A DNA stretch of 27,518 nucleotides from an uncultured Clostridium sp. (lineage in GTDB: Bacteria > Bacillota > Clostridia > Lachnospirales > Lachnospiraceae), in the NCBI GenBank assembly GCA_900544905.1, contig UQXF01000034.1:1-27518 (forward strand), given 5' to 3'. Positions 1 to 6,761 of this stretch are shown here, in pieces. The position numbers and the translations under genes were made by a program. The stretch's first letter is position 1. Each line of letters begins with the position of its first letter. The notes beneath the pieces were generated by a model. It worked only from the letters and a program-made list of their open reading frames with translations, was not told the DNA's origin and ran no database searches.

Positions 1-82
1 GCTCAGCAGCCTGTTGTCTGGTAATAGACTTGTCGATGAAACGGTTAATAACAGTCAATGTTTTCAATTGTTTTTGAGACAA
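1..82 (-). CDS. ISNCY-like transposase, N-terminal fragment (runs off window)
   Basis: Reading the minus strand from a TTG at 82-80 gives 27 codons beginning (M)SQKQLKTLTVINRFID and ending TRQQAAE at the window edge. This resembles the N-terminal helix-turn-helix region of ISNCY-family DDE transposases of Clostridia, where a short basic helix precedes an 'AAELL' helix. A ribosome binding site AAGAAGGT (complement of 92-99) lies 9 nt before the TTG, which decides the start. Upstream of the gene, GACATTATC occurs twice on the plus strand (128-136 and 155-163), as expected near an IS terminus. The family call rests on recall of a short stretch, so it is tentative. The rest of the gene is outside the window. 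Confidence 0.5.
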   Translation of the reverse strand, partial: MSQKQLKTLTVINRFIDKSITRQQAAE

Positions 83-127
83 TGTAATTTTACCTTCTTT
101 TATAACCTTTATAGTTTATCAAAAAGT

Positions 128-163
128 GACATTATCTCAAGTGAATCTTAGGGAGACATTATC
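128..163. repeat. Direct repeat GACATTATC, candidate end of the insertion sequence
   Basis: The 9-mer GACATTATC is present at 128-136 and again at 155-163, 27 bp apart, between the transposase start and the next transcription unit. Subterminal repeats of this sort often mark transposase binding sites at IS ends. The exact terminus and any target duplication cannot be seen because the other end is outside the window. Confidence 0.35.
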
Positions 164-194
164 ATAAGTTAATAACACACAAAAAAATTGAAGC

Positions 195-223
195 TTGACA
201 GTTCCCTGACTTCTGTCTATAAT
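195..223 (+). promoter_or_regulatory. Consensus sigma-A promoter
   Basis: TTGACA (195-200) and TATAAT (218-223) are both perfect hexamers with a 17-bp spacer, so transcription should start near 230. It is the strongest promoter visible in the window, yet it leads only into a 16-codon ORF and a terminator. Confidence 0.85.
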
Positions 224-227
224 AAAT

Positions 228-243
228 GTTAGTTCAGACTAAC
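228..243. promoter_or_regulatory. Palindromic operator over the transcription start
   Basis: GTTAGT-tcag-ACTAAC is a perfect 6-bp-arm inverted repeat directly downstream of the -10 box, covering the expected start site. The geometry is typical of TetR-type repressor operators. Repression by the TetR protein encoded at 447 is an inference from proximity. The arms do not match the palindrome at 338-361, so a different regulator is possible. Confidence 0.6.
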
Positions 244-257
244 TATTAGGAGGATGA

Positions 258-308
258 ATGGTAATGTTTTCATATGATAGAGATGCTAAAATGAATATGT
301 TTATTTAA
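258..308 (+). CDS. Candidate 16-aa micro-ORF
   Basis: The ORF reads MVMFSYDRDAKMNMFI followed by TAA (306-308). AGGAGG (248-253) lies 4 nt before ATG 258 and 10 nt before the in-frame ATG 264, so either may be used. It sits between a consensus promoter with operator and a strong terminator, so it would be the only coding content of that transcript. I do not recognise the peptide. It could be a genuine small protein, a leader peptide, or what remains of a longer regulated gene after an internal deletion next to the insertion sequence. Translation is unproven. Confidence 0.35.
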   Translation: MVMFSYDRDAKMNMFI

Positions 309-335
309 CCCGGAGATATTTTCTCCGGGTTTTTT
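308..335 (+). terminator. Rho-independent terminator
   Basis: A 9-bp stem (308-316 paired with 322-330, containing CCCGGAGA/TCTCCGGG) with a 5-nt loop is followed by a T run (330-335). It closes the transcript from the 195-223 promoter and insulates the following TetR gene. Confidence 0.9.
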
Positions 336-337
336 AC

Positions 338-361
338 ATAACAAAACGTAACGTTTGTTAT
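338..361. promoter_or_regulatory. Palindrome upstream of first TetR gene, candidate operator
   Basis: ATAACAAA and TTTGTTAT form perfect 8-bp arms separated by 8 nt, with an inner AACGT-A-ACGTT palindrome. The site overlaps a weak -35-like TTGTTA (355-360), with TATATT (376-381) as a possible -10 at a short spacing. This fits autorepression of the TetR gene beginning at 447. The promoter assignment is weak; the palindrome itself is clear. Confidence 0.5.
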
Positions 362-446
362 GCTGTCAGATATTATATATTCAGGAAAATTACCAGGGAA
401 GATTCTCTGTAGATGGAAGAACAAAAAACGGAAAGGGAGGATGCAG

Positions 447-1034
447 ATGGAAGAGGAAAAAAGGACAAGGGAGTATTTGATAGAAGCTGCAACGGAGGAA
501 TTTCTGGCGCAGGGCTTTGAAAAGGCTTCTCTGAGAAAAATCTGTGAAAGGGCAGGAGTGACGACGGGAGCATTATACTTCTTTTTTGAAAATAAAGAGG
601 CACTTTTTTGTCAGATTGTAGAGCCTGTTCTGGTGCAGATAGAGAGATTGGGAAAGGAGCTTGCGGATACAGAACGAAAGGATATCAGCCTGGGACCGGA
701 TATGGATAAAAAACTTATGGAAATGCTGTGGCGTAATAAAAGAGAAGTGCAGCTGCTTTTGGAAAAGTCAGCCGGAACCAGATATGAGAATTTTGAAAGT
801 CATATTTATTCCCAGATGGAAGGAGTGTTTTCCGAATTTTTTCAGGAATTTGGAAATATGGGGGAGGAAAAGGAGCTGATACGGATTCTGGTGAGAATGC
901 GGATAAAAGGATTTATGGAGCTGCTTCATGGAGAATATTCAACGGAAGAAATGCTGCGGCTGACAGAGATGATTGGATGCTATGCAGACAGTGGATTTCA
1001 AAGTCTGATAAAAAAGTATAATAAATATCTATAG
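447..1034 (+). CDS. TetR/AcrR-family transcriptional regulator
   Basis: This is a 195-aa one-component repressor. The N-terminal DNA-binding domain (about residues 6-53) carries the family helix-turn-helix signature, with SLRKICERAGVTTGALYFFF at residues 28-47 followed by ENKEALF. The C-terminal helical half is ligand-binding and, as usual for the family, too divergent to name an inducer. The ORF is open back to 360, but ATG 447 lies 6 nt after AAGGGAGG (433-440) and starts the protein at the normal family position, so it is preferred. ATG 441 has no spacing to the ribosome binding site. The stop overlaps the ribosome binding site of the methyltransferase that follows, so the two are co-transcribed. 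Candidate operators lie at 338-361 and 228-243. Confidence 0.9.
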   Translation: MEEEKRTREYLIEAATEEFLAQGFEKASLRKICERAGVTTGALYFFFENKEALFCQIVEPVLVQIERLGKELADTERKDISLGPDMDKKLMEMLWRNKREVQLLLEKSAGTRYENFESHIYSQMEGVFSEFFQEFGNMGEEKELIRILVRMRIKGFMELLHGEYSTEEMLRLTEMIGCYADSGFQSLIKKYNKYL

Positions 1035-1048
1035 GAGGTAATACAAAA

Positions 1049-1861
1049 ATGAGTAGTAAAGAGGTTATGAGTAGTGAAAAGGCGGGAACGGATTATGGCA
1101 ATTGGGTTCCGGCGGCAATGATGCAGTTATGTGTGGCTATTTCAGCAGTTTTATTTATTGTGGAAATGGTGGGTGTTTTTCTGATACATAGTATGGTAAT
1201 GAATGTGATTGTGGGAATTTTGTTTTTGATTATGCTTGTGTATACAATCTATATGTGGCGGTGCAGAGTTTTGTTTGATTTTAACAAGGGCGGCTTGATG
1301 GGAAAGGTTCATGAGTATCTGGTAAAGCATTTAGAGTGGGATGGCGAAGGCTTGCTGCTGGATATCGGCTGTGGTGCAGGAGCGCTGACTATCCGCTGTG
1401 CAAAGAGATTTCGGAAAGCAGAGCTTATTGGGATAGATTATTGGGGGGCAGAGTGGAGCTATGCCAAGGAGCAGTGTGAGCAAAATGCAAGGGCAGAGGG
1501 TGTAGCTGACAGAATACATTTCAAAAAAGGAGATGCGGCAAAGCTGGATTTTGAAACGGAGACCTTTGAAGCGGCTGTCAGCAACTTTGTATTCCATGAG
1601 GTGCGTTCCGAGAAGGATAAGCGGAAGGTTGTCAGGGAAGCGCTCAGAGTGGTAAAGAAGGGTGGCTCCTTTGCATTTCAGGACTTATTTGAACAAAAGC
1701 AATTATATGGTGATATGCAGGAATTCATAGAAGAGCTGCGTAAGGAAGGAATTGAGGAAATCCATTATATTGCCAATGTGGAGAAACAGGATTTTATTCC
1801 AGCATTTGTGCAGGCACCGTGGATGCTGAAAGGAATCGGATTACTCTATGGAAAAAAATAG
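1049..1861 (+). CDS. Membrane-anchored class I SAM-dependent methyltransferase
   Basis: The protein is 270 aa. Two hydrophobic segments (about residues 24-46 and 48-69) precede a Rossmann-fold methyltransferase domain. Motif I is LLLDIGCGAGALT at 102-114, an acidic motif II region follows (GIDYWG), the motif IV region reads AAVSNFVFHEV, and the late motif reads GGSFAFQDLF. The substrate cannot be told from sequence. The family includes small-molecule and quinone methyltransferases, and the N-terminal membrane anchor suggests a lipophilic or membrane-associated substrate (inference). AGGAGGT (1033-1039) is 9 nt before ATG 1049 and overlaps the TetR stop, so the regulator probably controls this gene. 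Methyltransferases paired with TetR regulators are often stress- or drug-responsive, which is only a context hint. Confidence 0.85.
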   Translation: MSSKEVMSSEKAGTDYGNWVPAAMMQLCVAISAVLFIVEMVGVFLIHSMVMNVIVGILFLIMLVYTIYMWRCRVLFDFNKGGLMGKVHEYLVKHLEWDGEGLLLDIGCGAGALTIRCAKRFRKAELIGIDYWGAEWSYAKEQCEQNARAEGVADRIHFKKGDAAKLDFETETFEAAVSNFVFHEVRSEKDKRKVVREALRVVKKGGSFAFQDLFEQKQLYGDMQEFIEELRKEGIEEIHYIANVEKQDFIPAFVQAPWMLKGIGLLYGKK

Positions 1862-1921
1862 AGGTTTAGGTATAACAATAGCAAAAAGCTGATAAAAATG
1901 TGTGGTGGATTTATAAATGTG

Positions 1922-1962
1922 CTCTGAATATAAGTTAAAGCTTGTATTCAGAGTGTTTTTTT
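1922..1962 (+). terminator. Rho-independent terminator after the methyltransferase
   Basis: CTCTGAATA (1922-1930) pairs with TATTCAGAG (1945-1953). The stem extends inward by about 4 pairs, leaving a 6-nt loop, and is followed by TG and seven Ts (1956-1962). It ends the TetR-methyltransferase unit. Confidence 0.88.
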
Positions 1963-1974
1963 GGGATTTTTAAC

Positions 1975-2003
1975 TTGCGTAGTAATAGGATGGATGCTAT
2001 AAT
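1975..2003 (+). promoter_or_regulatory. Extended -10 promoter of the second TetR gene
   Basis: TTGCGT (1975-1980), a 17-bp spacer, then TGcTATAAT (1995-2003) gives an extended -10 promoter with a predicted start near 2010. The operator at 2008-2030 lies exactly over that start. Confidence 0.75.
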
Positions 2004-2007
2004 TATA

Positions 2008-2030
2008 TTTGGTAAACAATGTTTACTAAA
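2008..2030. promoter_or_regulatory. TetR-type operator
   Basis: GTAAAC-aat-GTTTAC (2012-2017 and 2021-2026), extended by TTT/AAA on the outside, forms a classic odd-centred palindrome at the transcription start of the TetR gene beginning at 2055. Autoregulation is the natural reading. Confidence 0.75.
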
Positions 2031-2054
2031 TTTGATTTAAGTGCAGGTCTAGCA

Positions 2055-2684
2055 ATGAGAGAATCAACAGAATTAACCAGAAAGCGAATATTAGAGGCGG
2101 CACAAGAGGAGATGCTTCGTGTCGGATACCAGAAGACTTCCATGCGGAAAATTGCAGCGGATGCCGGCATCACTGCGGGTGCCCTCTACAAGCATTTTCA
2201 GGGAAAAGAGGAAATCTTCGAGACAATCTGCGATGATATTATCAATCAGTTGTTTGCAATGCAAAAACAGCTGCTTCCAGATGATTTTGAGAATAAGACA
2301 GACGAAGAATTACTGCAATTATTCAGGCAGAAAGCATCGGTACAGATGTTTACAAAATTTAAAGATTATTTTCCGGTTCTCCGGATGATTGTATTGCATG
2401 GCAGTCCGGAATATTATGCACGTAAAAAGGCAGAATATCTTGAATTTAGTGTCTCATATGCGTTTCGTTATTATGAAGAACTGTATAAGCGTGGCTTGAC
2501 AAAGAAGAAGTACAGCATAGAAGAGGTACATATGCTCAGCCAGGCAGAGTTTCTTGCTTTGTGTACCTTTTTGGAGAGTACAGAGAATCAGGGCGGCATG
2601 GATGAAAAGAGTGTGCAGGCATATGAAACTCTGCTTCGTATCATTCAGATTGGAATACAAATAGATAGCGGAATTGGATTATAG
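2055..2684 (+). CDS. TetR/AcrR-family transcriptional regulator (monocistronic)
   Basis: This is a 209-aa TetR repressor with an N-terminal helix-turn-helix (SMRKIAADAGITAGALYKHF at residues 29-48, then QGKEEIF) and a helical ligand domain of unknown specificity. The frame is open to an ATG at 2019, but that codon lies inside the operator and within about 10 nt of the predicted transcription start. ATG 2055 gives the standard family N-terminus (MRESTELTRKRILEAA), with only a weak ribosome binding site (GCAGGT). No efflux or enzyme gene is attached. The next feature is a foldback element and then a DNA repair gene, so its targets beyond itself are probably elsewhere. It is not a close copy of the TetR at 447, although both share the usual helix-turn-helix. 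Confidence 0.88.
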   Translation: MRESTELTRKRILEAAQEEMLRVGYQKTSMRKIAADAGITAGALYKHFQGKEEIFETICDDIINQLFAMQKQLLPDDFENKTDEELLQLFRQKASVQMFTKFKDYFPVLRMIVLHGSPEYYARKKAEYLEFSVSYAFRYYEELYKRGLTKKKYSIEEVHMLSQAEFLALCTFLESTENQGGMDEKSVQAYETLLRIIQIGIQIDSGIGL

Positions 2685-2700
2685 AGTATAGATATATGCA

Positions 2701-2903
2701 ATTGCGAAACGCTGTTTTCGTTACCGACTGTTGTGCAATATATACAATATCAACGCTGGGCACGCTTTTGCTGCTTGTCGCTCGTAATGGTACGTAGGGT
2801 GCCAAAAAAATACGGCACCTAAGTACCAACGGCTCCAAAGCACCCTGCTTATGGTATTGTATATATTACACAACTGGGTTTTGAAAATAGAGAGTTTCGC
2901 AAT
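2701..2903. mobile_element. 203-bp foldback (MITE-like) element
   Basis: ATTGCGAAAC (2701-2710) and GTTTCGCAAT (2894-2903) are perfect 10-bp terminal inverted repeats. In register with them, 2730-2749 pairs with 2855-2874 at 19 of 20 positions. The centre holds a second nested hairpin: GGTAC (2789-2793) with GTACC (2823-2827), and GGTGCC (2798-2803) with GGCACC (2814-2819). There is no plausible gene inside. The structure suggests a non-autonomous miniature element or a structured intergenic repeat, capable of forming a long hairpin in RNA. No obvious target-site duplication is visible. Confidence 0.7.
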
Positions 2904-2940
2904 CACCTAAGTATAATATCATAGAGAGAGGAGGAGGAAA

Positions 2941-3699
2941 ATGCAGCAGGAGATAAGGGAGTATTTAATTACGTTGTCAGAAGAGGATTATCAGAAGTTT
3001 TCTTCGGGGCTGGTACCGGGAGTGAATCATATGCTGGGAATCCGGCTGCCACAGCTCCGGAGGGTGGCAAAAGAAATTGCAAAAAAAGACTGGGAAGCAG
3101 CATTGGAGGAGCCGGACTATTATTTTGAAGAGCGAATGCTGAGAGGCATGGTATTAAGCTACGCATCCGGCGATATGGATAAAATGCTGCCCTATATTGC
3201 GGACTTTATTCCCATGGTGGATAACTGGTCAGTCTGCGACAGCGTTTTCATGGGGATGACCCTGTTTCAGAAGGACAGGGAGAGAGCATGGGAATTTATT
3301 CAGCCGTACCTTTATTCAGACAGGGAGTTTGAAATCCGGGTGGCACTTATTATTATGATGCAGCATTTATTAAAGTGTGATTGTGATGGACATAAAATAT
3401 CCAGACTGCGGACTGTTACTATGGAGAATCTTTCTGATGCGGCAGAAGAGAAAGGGCTTTATCTTGATAAGATACTGGCAGCAGTGGACAAGGTGCAGAC
3501 ATCGGCGTATTATGCTTCTATGGGGGTATCCTGGCTGGTGACGGAGGCATTCTGCTGCTTTCCATATCATACATACCGTTACCTGAAGGAGAATCATTTG
3601 GATGACCGGACCTATAATAAGGCGGTTCAGAAAATCGTAGAATCCCGTATTCCGTCTGAGGAAGTAAAAGAACAGCTCCGCGCCCAAAAAAGGAGATAG
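2941..3699 (+). CDS. AlkD-like DNA alkylation repair protein
   Basis: This is a 252-aa, all-helical HEAT-like repeat protein of the DNA alkylation repair (AlkC/AlkD) family. These are glycosylases that remove alkylated bases without base flipping. Family hallmarks visible are the N-terminal PGVNHMLGIRLPQLR (residues 26-40), MVDNWSVCD (92-100; the W and D fit the conserved substrate-contacting positions), and EFEIRVALIIMMQHLL (129-144). Two overlapping AGGAGG motifs precede ATG 2941; the one at 2929-2934 has 6-nt spacing. TATAAT at 2912-2917 lies just right of the foldback element, but no good -35 box is visible at the right distance, because that position falls on the element's terminal repeat. 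The length matches typical members. Confidence 0.88.
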   Translation: MQQEIREYLITLSEEDYQKFSSGLVPGVNHMLGIRLPQLRRVAKEIAKKDWEAALEEPDYYFEERMLRGMVLSYASGDMDKMLPYIADFIPMVDNWSVCDSVFMGMTLFQKDRERAWEFIQPYLYSDREFEIRVALIIMMQHLLKCDCDGHKISRLRTVTMENLSDAAEEKGLYLDKILAAVDKVQTSAYYASMGVSWLVTEAFCCFPYHTYRYLKENHLDDRTYNKAVQKIVESRIPSEEVKEQLRAQKRR

Positions 3700-3706
3700 G
3701 GCGCGG
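3678..3706. terminator. GC-rich hairpin between convergent genes
   Basis: CCGCGCCC (3678-3685) and GGGCGCGG (3699-3706) form an 8-bp stem spanning the stop codon of the AlkD-like gene. It sits between two convergent genes, where a terminator is expected, but neither strand has a clear T run after the stem. It could also be an RNA-stabilising 3' structure. Confidence 0.4.
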
Positions 3707-3724
3707 TTGAAATCTGGAGAAAAT

Positions 3725-4321
3725 CTATTTGTATTCAAAGGTATAGCGCTCAAATGCATTGATAACAGTAGTATGTCCGTTATATATGCTTTCCCTTTGC
3801 TGGTTCCAGCTATAATTCAGGTGCACGTGACCATGAACAAAATATTTTGGCTTATACTTATCCAGCAGATTCCGGAAAATCCGGAATCCAGAGTGGGGTA
3901 AATCCTCTCCGTCATTGAACTGGTAGGCAGGTGAGTGGGTAATTAAAATATCAAATCCGTTGTAGTGCCGGATTTTCCACCACAACCGGTGTACCCGTGC
4001 CCGCATGGCTTTTTCGGAATACTGGTAAGCCCCATAGTTGTAGCATTTGGAGCCCCCAAGACCTAAAATGCGTATGCCGTTATGTACATAGATATCATCA
4101 TCAATGCAGATGCAGCCCTCTGGTGTGGTCTCGTCATAGACTGCATCATGATTGCCATGTACATAAAGGATTGGTACTTTTGCATAAGTCGCAAGAAAGG
4201 ACAAATATTGCGGCTTTAAGTCCCCACATGAAATAATTAAATCAATACCCTCTAACTTATCTTTTTCAAAATAGTCCCACAGGTACTTGGATTCTTCATC
4301 GGCAAGTACAAGTATTTTCAT
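3725..4321 (-). CDS. Small metallophosphoesterase
   Basis: This 198-aa calcineurin-like metallophosphoesterase is probably a two-metal hydrolase of phosphomonoesters or phosphodiesters. Motifs in order are D8 in LADEES, GDL (33-35), GNHD (56-59), THSP (128-131) and GHVH (164-167). Motif I normally reads D-x-H; here it is D-E-E, so one metal ligand is substituted while the others remain. There is no signal peptide, so it should be cytosolic. Its ATG overlaps the stop of the upstream BMP-domain gene (ATGA at 4318-4321), implying translational coupling and a shared function. It converges on the AlkD-like gene with about 25 bp between stops. The substrate is unknown. Confidence 0.88.
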   Translation of the reverse strand: MKILVLADEESKYLWDYFEKDKLEGIDLIISCGDLKPQYLSFLATYAKVPILYVHGNHDAVYDETTPEGCICIDDDIYVHNGIRILGLGGSKCYNYGAYQYSEKAMRARVHRLWWKIRHYNGFDILITHSPAYQFNDGEDLPHSGFRIFRNLLDKYKPKYFVHGHVHLNYSWNQQRESIYNGHTTVINAFERYTFEYK

Positions 4322-6261
4322 AGCAAAGATGTTCCCCCTTTATCCGGTGTTGTTATATCTACTCCCCGCAGCTGGACTACAGGTTTTGCGGCGTCCTCCA
4401 GCTCATCGATGACGGGAATGGTTCCGATGACATTGTCTGCCAGCCAGTCCATGGTCATAATTTCCTCCGGCTTTAATATGTCGGTTTCTTTACAGCGGAG
4501 CGTACCTTCCTGGTCGGTTAAAGGACCGGCAAAGGGATGGAATATACCGGTGGAAATAGACTGCTTCATCAGGTTTACAAGCTTGGTGGTGCCCACCGGA
4601 AGATTGTTGGAGCAGATAACGTCAATGACACCGGCGGACAGTCCCCACCAGTAATTCAGCGCCTTGCTGTCAGAGGATTCTTCTACCTTCCAGGAACCGC
4701 GCATGATGCTGTTGATAAGCTCTTCGTAGAAGGCGCCCCAGTGGTAAATGGACACGGCGAGATTTCTCTTAGCGTCATTTTTTTCAGCATAAAGACCAAA
4801 CTGCCGGTCTTCGTTTTGCGGGGTAATCATATCCTGGGCAGAAATATAGTTGATATCCCGTTCCTTAAAATATTCATTGATATCAACATCCTTCTGGGTG
4901 GACCAGGTAAGATAAACCTTTGCACGGGGATTTACCATTTTTGCCCCCAGGGCAAAGGCATTAATATTGGCAGTAACACCGTAGATTGGATAGTCAGCCA
5001 CATAGCCGATTTTGTCATTAAGGCACATGGCACCGGCAATCATACCGGTGAGAAATTTTGCCTCGTACATTCTGGTATAGTAGGTACGGACTGTGTTATG
5101 GGAAGAATTCAGGGCACAGTTCAGTATCTTCACATTCGGATGGGTAGAAGCCGCCTTCAGGCTGGCTTTAATAAGCTGGGGAGTGACGGTAAAAATGATA
5201 TCATAGCCGTCATTGCAGACCTCCTCCAGGATATTTTCGGTATTGTCGTTGACACCGTTGGTGATATAGCTCTGGGTTTCGATTTCGTCCCCAAAAACCT
5301 CTTCCAGGTGCAGGCGTCCCAGCTCGTGTCCATAAATCCAGTCGGAAACAGAAGGGTCTTTATCGTAGACAAAGGCAACTCTTTTCTTTGTGGTTTTAAT
5401 TTTATTGAGAACAGAATTCATGATTTTCTTGTCTTCCGTCGGGTCCATCAGAAGTTCTATCGTATCATCTTCCCCCAGCAATGTGATTTCAGACCAGATT
5501 TTATCCAGATTTTCTTTGATTTGCTGGCTGGTTGCCTCCTTTGAATCCTTATAGGGATACAGGGAGAGGTAAAAGAGCAGGGCATCGCCACAGGTGATTC
5601 CGGTCAGCTTGTTGCCGCCTTTTTCCTTAAAAGCCTTGTAAAAAGCAGTGTGGAAGGAAGAAAAGTCCATGCATTCGTCCTCTGTCCACTCTTCCCCTGC
5701 GTTTTTGCCAACTGCGGTTAACAGCTTTGGAAAGCTTCCCAGCTTGGAAAATTGAATATAGGTGATTTTTGTCAGCTTATAAAAGTCCATAAACTCATAA
5801 TAAATCCGGTTCTCCAAATCATCACTGCGTTTTGGCACCTTTCTGGTGACGGTGGCGGCAATGGTAGGGGCGTCAAAATATTTTAAAACACTGACGCGCT
5901 TATTGCCCTCAATCACATAGTATTTGTTCATGTATTCATAGACCTTGATTGCGTCATGAATCCCTTCTTCAATCTGGGCATCCACAAGATGGGACCATTT
6001 AGATGAAAACTCACTTCCATAGTCCAACAGTGGCATAAAGTTGGAGGCAAAGGCATTGGTTCTTCCATAGGTGCTGGTTCCCACTACCTGGTTTAAGGAA
6101 ATGTTCATTACACCTAAGTTTACCTCGCATTCAATATCTGCATGGGATAATATTTCGTCTAACACAGGGAGATACGGATATTGTCCTCTTGCGGTGGAAG
6201 CCTTGAAGGCCTTCAGTCCCATTTTCTGCGCTTTTATATAATCTTCGTATGCCATAATCAT
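4318..6261 (-). CDS. ParB-like plus BMP-domain (PBP1 fold) cytoplasmic protein
   Basis: The protein is about 647 aa. The N-terminal half contains a ParB/sulfiredoxin-like motif, YYVIEGNKRVSVLKYF (residues 114-129). From about residue 292 the protein matches the BMP/Med family of periplasmic-binding-fold lipoproteins (KKRVAFVYDKDPSVSDWIYG, later GYVADYPIYG). BMP proteins normally bind purine nucleosides outside the cell for ABC uptake. Here there is no signal peptide or lipobox, so the binding domain is probably an intracellular ligand sensor (inference). The ORF is open to 6393, but AAAGGA (complement of 6266-6271) precedes ATG 6261 by 4 nt and ATG 6255 by 10 nt. Either start is possible, and sequence upstream of 6261 looks non-coding. 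The gene is coupled to the downstream metallophosphoesterase. Confidence 0.8.
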   Translation of the reverse strand: MIMAYEDYIKAQKMGLKAFKASTARGQYPYLPVLDEILSHADIECEVNLGVMNISLNQVVGTSTYGRTNAFASNFMPLLDYGSEFSSKWSHLVDAQIEEGIHDAIKVYEYMNKYYVIEGNKRVSVLKYFDAPTIAATVTRKVPKRSDDLENRIYYEFMDFYKLTKITYIQFSKLGSFPKLLTAVGKNAGEEWTEDECMDFSSFHTAFYKAFKEKGGNKLTGITCGDALLFYLSLYPYKDSKEATSQQIKENLDKIWSEITLLGEDDTIELLMDPTEDKKIMNSVLNKIKTTKKRVAFVYDKDPSVSDWIYGHELGRLHLEEVFGDEIETQSYITNGVNDNTENILEEVCNDGYDIIFTVTPQLIKASLKAASTHPNVKILNCALNSSHNTVRTYYTRMYEAKFLTGMIAGAMCLNDKIGYVADYPIYGVTANINAFALGAKMVNPRAKVYLTWSTQKDVDINEYFKERDINYISAQDMITPQNEDRQFGLYAEKNDAKRNLAVSIYHWGAFYEELINSIMRGSWKVEESSDSKALNYWWGLSAGVIDVICSNNLPVGTTKLVNLMKQSISTGIFHPFAGPLTDQEGTLRCKETDILKPEEIMTMDWLADNVIGTIPVIDELEDAAKPVVQLRGVDITTPDKGGTSLL

Positions 6262-6542
6262 CAAGTCCTTTCTAATCCTTCTATTTTTATACGGAACATT
6301 GTCTATCATATGCTGAATCAGCTGTTTGTTTCCTGTAACAGGCATGTCATTCTTAACGGCTACATCATAACATAGAAGTAAAAAAATTACCACGCCAAAA
6401 TGTGCGGAAGTAAGTGATTTTGTGAAAGGACTAGTTCCTTCTTATTGAAAACATGATGAAAAATTCAACTTTTCATTCCGTATATGAACTATTGGTGCCA
6501 AATCATTGAAAAAATTTGTGTAATTTAATATCATAGAAAAGA

Positions 6543-6566
6543 AAGAGTGAGCATAGGCTCACTCTT
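6543..6566 (-). terminator. 10-bp hairpin with minus-strand T-rich tail
   Basis: AAGAGTGAGC (6543-6552) pairs perfectly with GCTCACTCTT (6557-6566) around a 4-nt loop. On the minus strand the stem is followed by a T-rich run (complement of about 6531-6542), so it resembles a terminator for leftward transcription. No leftward gene lies immediately upstream, so it may be an attenuator for the BMP operon, a relic, or a boundary that blocks read-through. Confidence 0.5.
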
Positions 6567-6730
6567 ATTGTGTGAGTCAATGTTTTTCCAGCAAGGCATA
6601 TGTTAAAAAATGGTATATATTTTATGAGAAAATATCATAATAAAAGACATATATAGAAAACAATTGGAACATTGTAAATGAGGAAAGTAATAATAAATAC
6701 TTTTTATTGTGGTAGATTTGAGTGCAAAAA

Positions 6731-6761
6731 GTTACATTTTCTTTGCTAAATGTGACATTTT
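6731..6761. promoter_or_regulatory. Candidate LytTR operator (direct repeat, 21-bp period)
   Basis: GTTACATTTT (6731-6740) and GTGACATTTT (6752-6761) are 9-of-10 identical direct repeats exactly 21 bp apart, placing them on the same helical face. LytTR proteins such as AgrA bind imperfect direct repeats of about 9 bp with about 12-bp spacers. The pair ends next to a very weak -35 region, with TATAAC (6784-6789) as a possible -10, the arrangement expected for an activated promoter. Two LytTR genes follow immediately. Confidence 0.5.

Noticed and set aside
2641..2906. Short minus-strand ORFs inside the foldback element
   Set aside because: They follow from the inverted-repeat sequence, have no ribosome binding site and no recognisable product.
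2912..2917. TATAAT before the AlkD-like gene as a full promoter
   Set aside because: No acceptable -35 or extended -10 accompanies it, so it is mentioned under the gene and not called as a promoter.
4537..5544. 335-codon plus-strand ORF opposite the BMP-domain gene
   Set aside because: It is fully antisense to a gene with clear domain motifs, has no ribosome binding site, and its translation shows no recognisable family. It is a shadow ORF.
6426..6440. AAGGACTAGTTCCTT near-palindrome as an operator
   Set aside because: The arms are only five bases with an imperfect centre, and it has no clear relation to a promoter.
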